Shown piece by piece: positions 11,568-22,335 of a stretch of 64,000 bases of DNA. Where the stretch lies: positions 434,001 to 498,000 of the forward strand of contig CAMPQE020000053.1 in NCBI GenBank assembly GCA_946902985.2, in the 5' to 3' direction. Under the pieces are notes generated by a model, which was not told the origin of the DNA, ran no database searches, and saw nothing but the letters and a program-made list of their open reading frames with translations. This DNA comes from Meconema thalassinum. Lineage: Eukaryota; Arthropoda; Insecta; Orthoptera; Tettigoniidae. The stretch's first letter is position 1. Each line of letters begins with the position of its first letter. The position numbers and the translations under genes were made by a program.

Positions 11568-11774
11568 AATGGTTCTAATGCCTTCGAGAATCCGCACAAA
11601 AATATCAGCGAACGCACTTGCCAACACTATCGTAAGAACGCGCACCGCGCACTGACTGTTGACTGACACTGACCACCAAACGCTTGGACACTTCGAAAGC
11701 GAAGCTCGGCTCGGCTTGGTTCCAGCGCAGACTTGTCAGTACAGGCGCAGGCTCGACTCGCCACGGATAGGCTA

Positions 11775-11867
11775 TTTTCTTTTCTCTTTTCTTTCCCTTC
11801 CTTTTTCTCTTTTTTTCCTTTTTTTCTTTCTTTCCTTCTTTTCTCTCCTCTTTCTCCCCTTTTCTCC
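11775..11867 (+). repeat. 93-nt pure pyrimidine tract in the hAT subterminal region
   Basis: Every base from about 11775 to 11867 is C or T on the plus strand, just inside the right terminal repeat and upstream of the transposase first exon. It is low-complexity DNA; any promoter or structural role is speculation. Confidence 0.85.
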
Positions 11868-11910
11868 GCCTTATCTGAAGTCAGGGGGGGGCGGTCGCCC
11901 CCCCCGCCCC

Positions 11911-11930
11911 CCCCCCTAAATCCGCCCCTG
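11911..11930 (-). repeat. hAT right terminal inverted repeat
   Basis: It ends TAAATCCGCCCCTG at 11930, the complement of the left end, and is followed by the target duplication CACCTGAA. Confidence 0.93.
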
Positions 11931-11938
11931 CACCTGAA

Positions 11939-13605
11939 TTCCATATCTCTCTACGATGTTTCTAAGTTTTGTTCACTGGTATATTCGATTAACTGTTAAT
12001 ACTTCAAAAGCAATCTTTCAAAGCATCAAGCTTTCATCCGCAACATTTTTCCATCACTGTTGTGACATTCCTTGCAATACCTCTGTTCTAAAAACATTTA
12101 TCTTCGTTGCATAATATCTTTTAAATATAAATCGACTAAGTCTTTCAATTCAATCTCAATATCACATTAAATAGTATTTGTGTTAACATCATCAGTCTTC
12201 AATACTCTCAAAACAATCTCTTATAGTTTTCAAATCTCATCCACTGAATTGTTAAAGTCTCCTAGTTAAATTCAGAATTCGACCTCAGTCGTAATAAAAA
12301 AAACTGAAATTCTAAATCTTATAAAATATTTAAATATTAGATGAACATCCCAAACTTATTAATCAAACTCGTGATAAAAAATATCTTGATCCTAAATCCC
12401 AAAATCTGAAAACCTAAAATAAGATTTCTCAAAATCCCAAAATAATTAAATATCTAGTCGAAAATAATTTCGATCCTCAATTAAAATTTAAATTCCAATA
12501 ACTGAAAATTCGATGAAAATCAGCCGTGAAAATTCTTAATGAGGATCCTTAATCCTTCATCATAGTGAATTGAAAATCCTTCCATAAAAATGTTGAACTT
12601 CCTTCATGAAAATCCTCGATGAAAATATGTACATCCAATTTGAAAATCGTTGTAGTGAAAATCATTCAAAATGGTGAAAATCATTCGAAGTAGAGAAAAT
12701 CTTCCATCATAATAAATCATCATATATTTCAAAGTAATGAAAATTCAATATGCATAAGCATCGAACTGAGGACTCACCTAGTCCCTCGATAAATTTCAAT
12801 CGTATTCCATCCAGACTAAAGGTATATAACTCCAAAGTAAAATGAACTGGCTCCAAATAAAATATCCATCTAAGATGACAAAACTGAATTTACAAAACGT
12901 CGCTTCCAAACTTGCTATACTATAGCAAAATACAATCTGAAATGGTCACACTAAATATGTATTCTTCTAGAACATATATCTACATACGTGAACTACAAAA
13001 ATATATTTTTCTCTTACTTTGAGTAGAGTTATAGTTGTCAAACTATGAAAGGTATCGCATAGCACTACGCTTGGATGTTCTTGCTTCAAGCATCTTCCTG
13101 TGTTCGACTGCCAGACTGCCGTACTCCAAGCAGCTTTGCGATGAATCGTCTCACCAGCACTGGTGCATCTGACCAAGCTCTTCCCAAGTTGAATCTCCTG
13201 GTCGCCTTGCTTTGCTGGGATCTCCGTCTCGCCTTCGGACCCCCGTTCGAACCCCTTGCCTCTGTTTCTCTCTTGTGCTTCAACTCGAACACTAGAAATT
13301 CTCGTAGTCGCTCGTTCATACTCATTGTTCTTAGATAGTTCATAATGTTAAATGTAGTTGTGCTGCCTCGAAGTTACCGTAAATGTCATATCTTTGGTTC
13401 GACCCCAATCTATCCGTAGTCACTTATAAATATTCCCGAGACCATGATTTTGGGCTACATTTCCCTTTGCATGTTTAGCACGAGTCCATCGACTCCTCCG
13501 TAAATTCACATGTCCCTCTTAAACAGATTTCGATGTAATTTTCCATTTTCATAAAATATCGCTTGCCTTACAAATTGTTTAATTTCACTCAGTATCTCTC
13601 GTGTC
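11939..13605. other. AT-rich non-coding stretch with short degenerate motifs
   Basis: At 12000-12800 short phrases such as GATGAAAATC and AAATCATTC recur, resembling decayed low-complexity DNA. At 13086-13343 the composition is GC-richer and both strands stay open for 85-87 codons, but neither product resembles a protein I know. No gene is claimed. Confidence 0.4.
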
Positions 13606-13642
13606 TATTTTTAATCTTTGTTGCACTTCTTCTTGTTTTTCT

Positions 13643-15084
13643 TTAGCGTTTGTCCCACTTTGTGGCAGGGTCCGCTATGTGGGATCGTAGTCTCCATTTC
13701 CCTCGGTCATGGGCCATGTCTGGATGAAGATTGACAGCCTTTAGATCATTGTGCAGTGTATCGGCCCACCGTTGCCTCGGTCGCCCTCTGGGCCTCTTTC
13801 CAGCCACATCCAGTGTGTACGCTGCTTTTGTCAGTGTCGCCCTCCGCGCGCAGCACATGTCCAAACCATCTCAGACGGTTTTCCTGCATTTTTTTTCCCG
13901 ATTGGAGCAACACCAAACCGATTTCTGATGGCATCATTTGAAATATGATCCAACCTAGTGAAATCTGCTGACCATCTAAGCATCTTCGTCTCCATGACAC
14001 ATAGGCGACGTTCTGCTTACTTAGTAGATGGCCAGCACTCCGTGCCGTAGAGAGCGACAAGACGAATGACAGTCCGGTAGATCTTAGATTTCAGATGGTC
14101 ATTCATCCTACGGTCACAGGTGACGCCTGTTGTCATTCGCCACTTCGTCCAGGCTGCGTGTATCCTTGTGTTGACCTCGTCAGTAAGTCGCCCATCATCA
14201 GAGATAGTGGAACCAAGATACTTAAATTTCGCTACACGTGGTAAATCTTCTCCATCAACAGTAATGGTGCCCACTCCTTGTGTATCGGATGTCATGTATT
14301 CTGTCTTCTTCTTGTTGAGGCGCAGACCATATTGCGCAAGTCGATTGTACCACTCTTGTGTTTGACGTTGGAGATCAACAGCCAACATGACGTCATCTGC
14401 ATAGAGAAGTGTCCATGGTAGCGGCTGGTGCAGGTCTGACGTTACAGTGTCCATCACAAGAATGAACAGCAGTGGTGATAAGGCGGAGCCCTGGTGGACA
14501 CCTACGGTGATGCGGAAGTCATTAGACGCTCCCGCGGCAGCTAGGACATAGCTCCTTGTTTCTGCGTAAAGCAGCTGCACCCATTTAAGAAGGTGTTCTG
14601 GGATGCCGTGTTGACGGAGCGCTAACCAGATTAGGTCATGTGGCACCCGATCAAAAGCCTTCTCAAGGCCGAGGAAAGCAAGATGCAAAGGTATTTCGGA
14701 GTATTTCTCAACCAGTTGCCGTACAGCGAAGTTTGCATCTGTTGTGCCGCAGTTTTCCACAAAGCCTGCTTGGTTCCTTGTGAGTTTGGCAATCGCACGA
14801 ATTCTTTTGTCAAGGATACGCTCGAAAACTTTCATTGCGTGGCACAGAAGTCTGATCGGGAGGTAATTTGAACATTGGGCAGGGCTTCCCTTCTTTTTGA
14901 AGATTGGTACTGTGATACTCCATTGCCAATCTGTTGGTATTCGACCTTCTTTGGTTATCCAATTGAAGAATTGTGTTAACCATCCTGCAGCATCCCACTC
15001 CTTAGAGCACCATAACTCTGCTGGAAGATCATCGGGGCCGGTGGCTTTCCCAGGCTTCATCTCCTTCAGAGCAACCTCAACTTC
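13643..15084 (-). pseudogene. RTE-like reverse transcriptase, C-terminal two thirds
   Basis: The frame 14017-15060 carries KPGKATGPDDLPAELW, FSYRPIRLL-type fingers (here YLPIRLLCHAMKVFERIL), the palm blocks EKAFDRVPHDLIW and VGVHQGSALSPLLF, and the catalytic box LLYADDVML. Thumb sequence LYGTECWPSTK follows. After a frameshift near 14050 the C terminus continues with RLRWFGHVLR and GKRPRGRPRQRWADTL and stops at 13643. All three palm motifs are intact, so the damage is mainly the frameshifts and the PLE insertion. Confidence 0.9.
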
Positions 15085-15136
15085 TATTATTTAAACTAGT
15101 TTCCATGATGGTTCCGTATTGACGTACTAAAGAGTT

Positions 15137-15473
15137 TTAACAACAAATTGTATATCCGCCTTAGTCAATACATAAACGAAAATAAATTATAATTACACTT
15201 GCTCCTGGTACATGTTTCGGGGATTAATTGCTTTTATCCCCTTCATCAGCCAAGACAAATATTCGAAGAAAGATATAAGATAGCGTAGCACTCAAAAAAT
15301 AAATGGCTATTTAACTTAATATGGTGCACCATATAAGTAGGTCACAGGAAAATGTTGAGCAAACTAAAACATATATGTGACAGCGAAGATATTCAGCCAT
15401 CAAAACACAGAGAATCAGTGGACAGTTAATTTGTAAATCCGCTCCAAAACACTGGTCGAAGCTTGAATTGGCA
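15137..15473 (-). repeat. PLE pseudo-LTR, left inverted arm
   Basis: This arm is the reverse complement of 16451-16787 with few mismatches. It starts TTAACAACAAATTG and ends GAATTGGCA, where it abuts the truncated coding region. Confidence 0.85.
15204..15254 (-). ncRNA. Hammerhead-ribozyme-like motif (left arm)
   Basis: The minus strand reads stem I CTTGG, core CTGATGA, an extra A, stem II GGGGAT/ATCCCC around a loop, core GAAAC, the palindrome ACATGT, the cleavage-type triplet GTA, and CCAGG closing stem I. This is the same motif as at 16671-16721 in inverted orientation. Confidence 0.65.
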
Positions 15474-15820
15474 GATTAAGTTGTAATGATTGTAACGCCA
15501 AATATATAGGTCAAACAGGAAGAAATTTCACCACAAGATATAATGATGACTTAAATTCCACTAAATATAGAAAGTATTCAGCTATGGCCGCACATATGGA
15601 GGATTCAGGCCTCAACATCACTAGTATAGAGAATGATTTAGAGATCTTACATTACACTAGCAAGGGTACTATGATGAATGTTCTCGAATCCATTGAAATC
15701 AACACAGCACACAGTATTTCAGACCCAGTGAATCTTAATGAAGTCATTTTCGATTCTAATATCTTATTTGACACTCTCAAAAATAACTTAACTGGTAAGT
15801 CCAATAATAAACCACCTTAG
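15473..15820 (+). pseudogene. PLE GIY-YIG endonuclease domain, 5'-truncated
   Basis: The open frame reads CNDCNAKYIGQTGRNF, then SAMAAHMEDSGLNI and an ESIEI block, ending in GKSNNKPP at 15820. The Cys pair before KYIGQTGR and the downstream Glu match the GIY-YIG domain at the C terminus of Penelope-type polyproteins, which cuts target DNA for priming. The N-terminal reverse transcriptase is missing, and the frame joins directly to the inverted pseudo-LTR at 15473. Confidence 0.8.
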
Positions 15821-16450
15821 ATGCTTTTTAGTATAACTTTTCTACATCACATATTTATACATAATTACATACTTATTAATATACTGTTACACCCCTCTGA
15901 CATTACAATTCCCTACAACTTGATTTTTATTATATTACGTTATTTAATTTCCACTTTGAACATTATTTCCCCAAAGAATCTATTTTTTCATTGTAGCGCT
16001 CCACTCATACATACGTCCTTTTACAGAACTAGCTATGGCAATATTTATCATCTACTGCTACCATATATATGAGTGTTGGAATTGGCTACACCAATAAATT
16101 ATTTACAATAATTTTCAAACATAAGACAATCTCTTCAAAATTGATACCTTGACTTAACCTGAAGTAAGTTTTTCGAATATTATTAAGTTTGCATTCGTTC
16201 TATATCATTATAAATTAATTTTTATAGTTTTTCATAATTATTTCAGTCTATAAATTTCCCCTTGGTCCCTTTTATTACGGTGTTTGTTTTTCCTTTGCTT
16301 CATTCAGGTTATGCATTGAGCTAACCTCATTGCTATTTCAAGTTGTTCCTTCCACGCTCGTCTAGTTCGTATGCTGGCATTTGATTTTGGACCTGTTGAG
16401 CATAAGGCTTCTTCATTGGTTGTGTCCATATGGTGAAGTATTGTGATTTT
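15821..16450 (+). other. PLE 3' untranslated region
   Basis: AT-rich non-coding DNA between the GIY-YIG stop and the right pseudo-LTR. An 83-codon hydrophobic open frame at 15821-16072 has no recognisable homology and is probably chance. Confidence 0.5.
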
Positions 16451-16787
16451 TGCCAATTCAAGATTCGACCAGTGTTTTGGAGCGGATTTACAAATTAACT
16501 GTCCACTGATTCTCTGTGTTTTGATGGCTGAATATCTTCGCTGTCACATATATGTTTTTAGTTTGCTCAACATTTTCCTGTGACCTACTTATATTGTGCA
16601 CCATATTAAGTTAAATAGCCATTTATTTTTTGAGTGCTACGCTATCTTATATCTTTCTTCGAATATTTGTCTTGGCTGATGAAGGGGATAAAAGCAATTA
16701 ATCCCCGAAACATGTACCAGGAGCAAGTGTAATTATAATTTATTTTCGTTTATGTATTGACTAAGGCGGATATACAATTTGTTGTTA
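16451..16787 (+). repeat. PLE pseudo-LTR, right inverted arm
   Basis: This arm pairs with 15137-15473. It begins TGCCAATTCAAGATTCGACC, ends CAATTTGTTGTTAA, and carries the plus-strand ribozyme-like motif. Confidence 0.85.
16671..16721 (+). ncRNA. Hammerhead-ribozyme-like motif (right arm)
   Basis: CTTGG (16671-16675) pairs with CCAGG (16717-16721) as stem I, with one G-U wobble. CTGATGA and GAAAC form the core, GGGGAT/ATCCCC forms stem II, and self-complementary ACATGT would form a minimal stem III, possibly between two molecules. Cleavage would follow GTA. Relative to the consensus there is one additional A between CTGATGA and stem II. Short-stem-III hammerheads are documented in PLE terminal repeats; activity here is unproven. 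Confidence 0.68.
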
Positions 16788-16790
16788 AAG

Positions 16791-18132
16791 CCTCAACTTC
16801 GGCAATGTCGATCTCCTTAATTGGTCCTTCAACAGCACAGGTGGTTGGGATTGGTGGATGGGGAAATTCTTCAGTCGAAATGTTCTCGAAGTAGCTCCGC
16901 CAGTGTTCCCTTGCTTTCTCCCAATCTACTAGCAGCTCACCCACTTCATTGTTGATGCCATAGAAATGTTGGATATCTTCCGTTTTTTGATGCCTCGATT
17001 TGATTATCCGATAAATGTCACGCTCGCCCTCACGCGTATCAAGTTTCTTGTAGAGGTCTGCATATCACTCTGCTTTTGTTGAGGCAACAACTTTCTTGGC
17101 CTCACTACGGGCTACTTTATAGGCATTCCAGCGAGATGGATTTTTATCTGCAAGAAACTCATGGTACAACTGCTTCTTCTTATGTCCGCCTCCTTGGCGG
17201 TGTCGTTCCAGAGCCACGTATCTTTCTCAATCCGCCGTCGTCCTTGTTTTGTTGTTCCGAGAATGGCATGTGCAGGTGCATGAGACGAGTCGTTTAGTTT
17301 TGTCCAGCTCTCTTCAACTGTCGTAATGGGTGGTACAGTGATTTTTGCAATGACATTGGACTCTATTTCCTTAAAGCGCCACCATTTGATTCTTGAAGGA
17401 CCCGTTCTGGCCATGCATACAGCTAGCTCTTGGTGGCGTTATACGCAGCTTACAGATGACAGGTCGTTGCTGCATCGCAACGGTTTCGTATGGAACAACT
17501 TTCGTGTCTAAAACGTCTGTAAGGTTACGACGTCTCACAAGGACATAGTCAATCTGAGTAGCATCTAGACCACTGTAGTACGTGATTAGATGGGTATCGC
17601 GCTTTTTAAACCAGGTGTTTGTGATGTCCATGCCATGAGTTTCTGCGTAATCAAGGATTCGTTGTCCGTGATCATTCTTCAGTCCGTAGCCGTGTGCACC
17701 ATGGGCAGCATGATATTCTTTCTGCTGGCCGACATGTCCATTTAGATCGCCAGCAACAATGAGGTAATCTTCAGATGGCACTTCCGCAGTCTTCTCATCA
17801 AGCAGCGTCCAGAAAGCATCTTTAGTTTCTGTGTTTAGGCCTGTTTGTGGGGCATAAGCGCTGAAGAAATGAATTTTTCTCCTGTCTGCTACGTAATCAA
17901 TTTTCATAAGGCGGTCACCATACCTTTGCACTTCACATACCGAGCCATCAAACTTTGCTGATATGACAATGACGACACCTTTAGTTGTTCCGCGGGTTCC
18001 ATTGTATATGAGTTTGTATCCACACCCAATTTCGTAAGACTTTTCTCCGCTTCACCTCGTTTCTTGCACTGCATAGATATCGATGCGCCTCTTTTCGAGT
18101 GCTTTAGCTAATTCGCTACTTCTTCCAGTCAT
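16791..18132 (-). pseudogene. RTE-like endonuclease and N-terminal reverse transcriptase
   Basis: The frame starts at an ATG at 18130-18132 (MTGRSSELAKALEKRRIDIY, then AVQETR), where a W-to-stop change (TGA) follows. It continues with IHFFSAYAPQTG and LIVAGDLNGHVGQQ, ending the endonuclease with DATQIDYVLVRRR. The linker (17112-17414) and the pre-RT block YFENISTEEFPHPPIP (about 16860) are in shifted frames. At 16800 the sequence stops at the PLE target duplication and resumes at 15084. Confidence 0.88.
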
Positions 18133-18510
18133 AGTCCCGATTTTTTAATATTTGTTGCACGATTACTTTATTTGCACAACGTTTTACCTTCCGTTTTATC
18201 TTGCACACAGTCACTCGTTAACACTTTGTTCGAAACTTCACCAACCTTCCTCACATATCAGACTTAAAATTCTCAAATTTCTCTCAAATCACTTGTGCTT
18301 CTTTCACTGCACTTACACGTGACTCTATCGTTACTTGATAACATTTCTATCACTTATCTTAACAATTTCTCTAGTTGGGCATTACTTTTCAACACGCCAC
18401 GGAGCGCAAGACATAACGTACTCCCTCGTCTGAAGTCACCGTGATAATCCTTGCTCCCTAATGGCCGCCGGTGGCGTCTTCTTGGCTACCCCATCCTGAT
18501 TCACCTATTA

Positions 18511-18984
18511 ATCGCGCGTGAATTGGGTGCTAATTTGCTTATTATTTGATTCTTACATTCTAAACCAAATATCTGCAGGAATCTCTTCATTATTAATTCT
18601 TAAATAATTCTCTCGTATTTATCCACGCCATAAATGTATTAAATATACTCAAAATAGCATAATTGCTTGGGCTGGTAATGTTATAACAAATTATCTCATT
18701 GGTCCTCACAATCACGTGACATCTGCATAGCAACAAGCTATCACCCATGGACACCTATTTTCGTTGAGCGTGTAGTGTACCCTTCCAGGGTATCCAATCA
18801 TATCTTATTTTGTTTCTTATTGCCTTCTCGGTCTACTAACTAAATCCTCATTGGACAGCACCCTTTCTCTGTGATTTTCGTCGTCAGAACTGGTCTCTCG
18901 ACCACTTATCAGCTCCCAAACATTTCAAAACTCTATGGTTAAAATAAATGAGTCATTCTGGTATTGCTCAAACCACGAATTCGG
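18511..18984. other. Non-coding stretch between LINE and duplicated block
   Basis: No gene is visible. The AT-rich sequence includes the outer part of the LINE leader and leads into the duplicated unit, whose left limit is hard to define. Confidence 0.4.
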
Positions 18985-21370
18985 GTACAGCACTTTCCCA
19001 TTGACTAAAAATTTACCGCTCTCATTTCAAGTTTTTCTTAAAAAATCCATAGCCAAAACTTAATTTGGAATAATGTTCTTTATTTTAATTTTATTATGAG
19101 GATTGAAAGTATATTTAGCTGCAAATAACTGCCACTACAATACATGTTTCATTTAAAAAGAAACTTTAATCAACCAAAATAGTCTTCATTATAAGGAAGA
19201 AATATTTACAAATCATTCTAGCGTTACAAGGTTGCATTTCAAACCAGTATAAAAGGAAACTCTCGACACCTGCACCTCAAACAAGTTTTCAAGGTCACTG
19301 GAGCAACGCCTCCTGGATTATAATCTAGATCTGTTATATCTCAATTCAACATTTCCATTTCCAGTAGCCGGTCGTTCGCAAATTGGTTATACTCACCTTT
19401 TAGGCTTGAATTGGATTTGACATCATGAACTCCTTCCTCTCATGTTGAATTCAGTGACTCATGGTGTTGGGTGGAATCATCTATGGTGTGAAATTTTAGA
19501 ATAATTCCATCACATATTTTACACTTGTAGTAAATAAATGCTCTGCTTTCAGATTTATCACAATTCTAGCATTGCAGCACGTAGAATAATTTCTCTCGTT
19601 CACTTCTATCACGTGGCCAACTTCATACTTAATTTTCTGAACTTATATCTGATTTTATTTGAGTAATCATGCTTTCAAAGCTTCCTGCAATTAATTGACG
19701 GACTACAGCAAATAAATCTGAACAATATTTGAGCTCTATGTTGTCAATGTAACACTTTCCAGTTTTATGATATGTACTAGAACTATCGCACACCTTGCAC
19801 TAAACAAATCGCAAAATTCAATTAATACACAAATCAACAATCAAACGCATATTGTTAGCGTATTTGCACTCTATGTCACTAATACTCAATTCTATACACC
19901 GTAGATTACCATGGGGTTCCATGCTCGTATCCACCCACTCACGCGTTCGACAAGTTCCGTTTTGTGCGTAGAGTAGCATATCCGGGTTCTCCGTTCTGCA
20001 GCCAATCAGCTTTTTCTTACTTTTTCCGGGTTGTTCGAAGTATTTCCGTACAATGTACTGTGAATGTCTAACTCAATTTTTGGTATTGTCCGTTTCTTCA
20101 GTCTTCATACTACTAATTTTGATATCTTGTTTCCAATGAATTACACGGCCTTAAAAAGTTTCTTTTTCTGCGCCTTGTGTTCATAATCTTACTCAGCTCA
20201 CAATATTAGAACGGGGACAAAAAATATACATGGAGATCAACTGATAAGGTTGCCAAAGTCTGATATGTTAACTCTGAAAACAGAACTACCCTTATGTTCA
20301 AAATGTTTGATCTCGGTCTTGTATGTTGCACTACGTTTGGAAGGTATTCAAATCAATGGAAACATGTGTAAGATTTAATTCCACTTATGCAATGGAACAT
20401 ATTTGTTAAACAAGTAATTTCTCTGCAGGATGATACTGATCTCATTGAGGATATAAAGGTAGAATAATTATTCATACCAGAGTTTGTTCCAATGCATCAG
20501 AACAGAAACTCCATCTTTAGCGCATGGTGGAGATTTCAAAGAGGTAAGAACCTGATTGGGTTACTTCTTGTACATCTTATAAAGGACATGTTCTAATCGC
20601 CATCTTATTCTTACCAATCCTATTTAGAGATTATAGAATTGTGTATTCATACCGTAGTGATGACGAATGGAAGTTGTTTGCTGTTAGGGAGTGTAAAGTA
20701 CGGAAAATACAAGACGTCTAGACTGATAGTAAATGATTATATTGTCCAACTATTACTGGATTCAAACCAATGACCTTCCTCTGTGTATGCCGTTGGACTG
20801 TCACTGATGTAATGGGGGATATCTTAATTCTTATAGCTGAAGTGTACATTATATGGAGCCAATCACGTTGTATCAGTAGCCTGTTGTGAATTGTGTATTT
20901 TTGTATGAAGAAGTTACAGTTTTCTCATGGACGAGATTGATGGGCTATTATATAGCCATTATCCAATGACACTAAATTATGTGGATTACTTTTCTTAAAT
21001 CATAGAGGGCATGCATTAGACATTCTGAACATTAATTTCCATGATAGAAAGATGTCATGTCATTGGATGAGTCTTAATTACCTATACCTAAAGTTAAATA
21101 TACAGCAAATTATTTCTCAAATTAATGCTATTGGTTGAAACAGTTCGTGTACAAAAGGCTATTTAGTACATGACATGGAATATATTTTTTTGAGGATTGA
21201 AGAGCTTTCAATGGAAAATATCAGTGGGATATATGAAATTAAGCTAATCATTTCTACTTGTTCCGAGTTCCTACGTAATCTTGCTCAATATGTTCATTCC
21301 GGTGCATTCTCTGTGCAGTTGTGCTGCACCAAGCCAAGGGTCATCTTTTTCATTTTCCCTCAATGTGTCG
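18985..21370 (+). repeat. Ancient tandem duplication, unit 1
   Basis: Several blocks here have diverged counterparts in the same order in unit 2: 18985-19030 with 21368-21415; 19180-19460 with 21845-22010; 19755-19790 with 22315-22335 plus 23211-23245; 19860-20090 with 23335-23550; 20400-20550 with 25655-25795; 20830-20930 with 26070-26110. This unit lacks the MITE, PLE palindrome and minisatellite array of unit 2 and so shows the pre-insertion state. Confidence 0.82.
20429..20543 (+). pseudogene. Acidic linker exon of a zinc-finger gene, dead copy
   Basis: The acceptor TTTCTCTGCAG ends at 20428 and a donor GTAAGA begins at 20544. Translated with the frame of the sister exon it starts DDTDLIEDIKVE and then hits TAA, and its 115-bp length breaks the 3-base phase of the sister's 114. 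It is the degenerate counterpart of 25674-25787. Confidence 0.65.
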
Positions 21371-22335
21371 ATTGTGTACATTCCCATTGACCATAAAAAT
21401 CTTCCTCTCATTTCCATTTCCATTCTGCCTCCTGGGTTTATTCTTATCGGAGAATTATTGATATTGTGCCCCCATTTCTCTGAGATACCACAGGGCGCAA
21501 GGCCAAAATCAGCGTCGTGAAATTCCATCACAAGCAAACACATACCACCACAGACATAGGCTTGAGCTTGTTAAAACATGAGAATGTTACTCTGAGGGCA
21601 TCAGGTGAGGTTTGGCTGGTGTTAGCTAAAAATACACGTTAATTAATGAATAGGATATTTCTAATGTACTGCAAACCCACAACCATTTCAGATCATCAAA
21701 TAATTTATTCATCAAAGATTCCTAGCCTACAGTTTATTGGGGATGTTAATTGCAAGTAGGTTTACAATGCCGCTTTAGTTGCAATTAATTGCCACTTTAA
21801 TACGTGTTTCCTTTAAGAATAGACGAAAATTAACATGATTAATCTAAATAAAAAGGAAGAAATGTTTTGAAGCCATTTAACCGACTGATCGGCTCTACTT
21901 AGCCTTTATATGGTTGCATTTCAAAACAGCTCTCAATTAACATTTCCATCTCCTGAAGCCAGTCCTTCGCATTTTGGTTGAACTTACCTTCCAGGTGAAT
22001 GTAGTTGAATTTTGTTGCTCATAATATTGGTTGGAATTATCCAGTTATCTAATTTCATAATAATTGTAACACAGCTTCTTTAATCGTTTCAATTGTATTA
22101 AAAAATGCACTGCTTTCAGATTTATCACAAATTCTAATATTTTAGCACTCTGAATATTTGTTTCGTGCACTTCCAACACCTGCTCACCTTTATGTTTAAA
22201 TCACTGTACCTTATACCTGATTTTATCGGAGTAATCGTGCTTTTAAAGCCTCCTACAATTCATTTGTTCACTACAACAAATAATTCTGAACAACATTCTA
22301 GCTCCCTCGTGTCGGTGTAGAACTTTACAGTTTAA

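Larger units (their letters stand above)
6900..11930 (-). mobile_element. hAT-superfamily DNA transposon, complete
   Basis: Both ends carry matching terminal inverted repeats. The left reads CAGGGGCGGATTTAGGGGG from 6900 and the right is its complement ending CGCCCCTG at 11930. The flanking 8-bp direct repeats are CATCTGAA (6892-6899) and CACCTGAA (11931-11938), with one mismatch. An 8-bp target duplication, CAGGG-type termini and a DUF4371/dimerisation-type transposase together define hAT. The element is 5,031 bp with one minus-strand gene. Its coding part is visibly GC-richer than the AT-rich flanks, as expected of a recent arrival. One frameshift separates it from an intact gene. Confidence 0.95.
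15085..16790 (+). mobile_element. Penelope-like element fragment with inverted pseudo-LTRs
   Basis: It is flanked by the 10-bp duplication CCTCAACTTC. Inside are two inverted arms of about 337 bp (15137-15473 and 16451-16787) around a 5'-truncated plus-strand GIY-YIG coding region. Inverted terminal copies, 5' truncation, a GIY-YIG nuclease and hammerhead-like motifs in the terminal repeats are all known PLE traits. The reverse transcriptase part is absent. The extra 52 bp at 15085-15136 is unmatched on the right. Confidence 0.85.
13610..18510 (-). mobile_element. RTE-like LINE, near full length, split by a PLE insertion
   Basis: Minus-strand endonuclease (about 17370-18132) and reverse transcriptase (13643-15084 plus 16791-17000) belong to one ORF. 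A 5' leader reaches about 18500 and a short A-rich 3' tail follows the stop at 13643. The coding sequence is interrupted at one codon by 1,706 bp flanked by a 10-bp duplication (15075-15084 and 16791-16800), so the LINE is older than the PLE insertion. The copy also carries its own stops and frameshifts. Confidence 0.88.

Noticed and set aside
11627..11944. Minus frame at the hAT right end rich in Gly, Lys and Glu
   Set aside because: It is a translation of the TIR G-run and the homopyrimidine tract.
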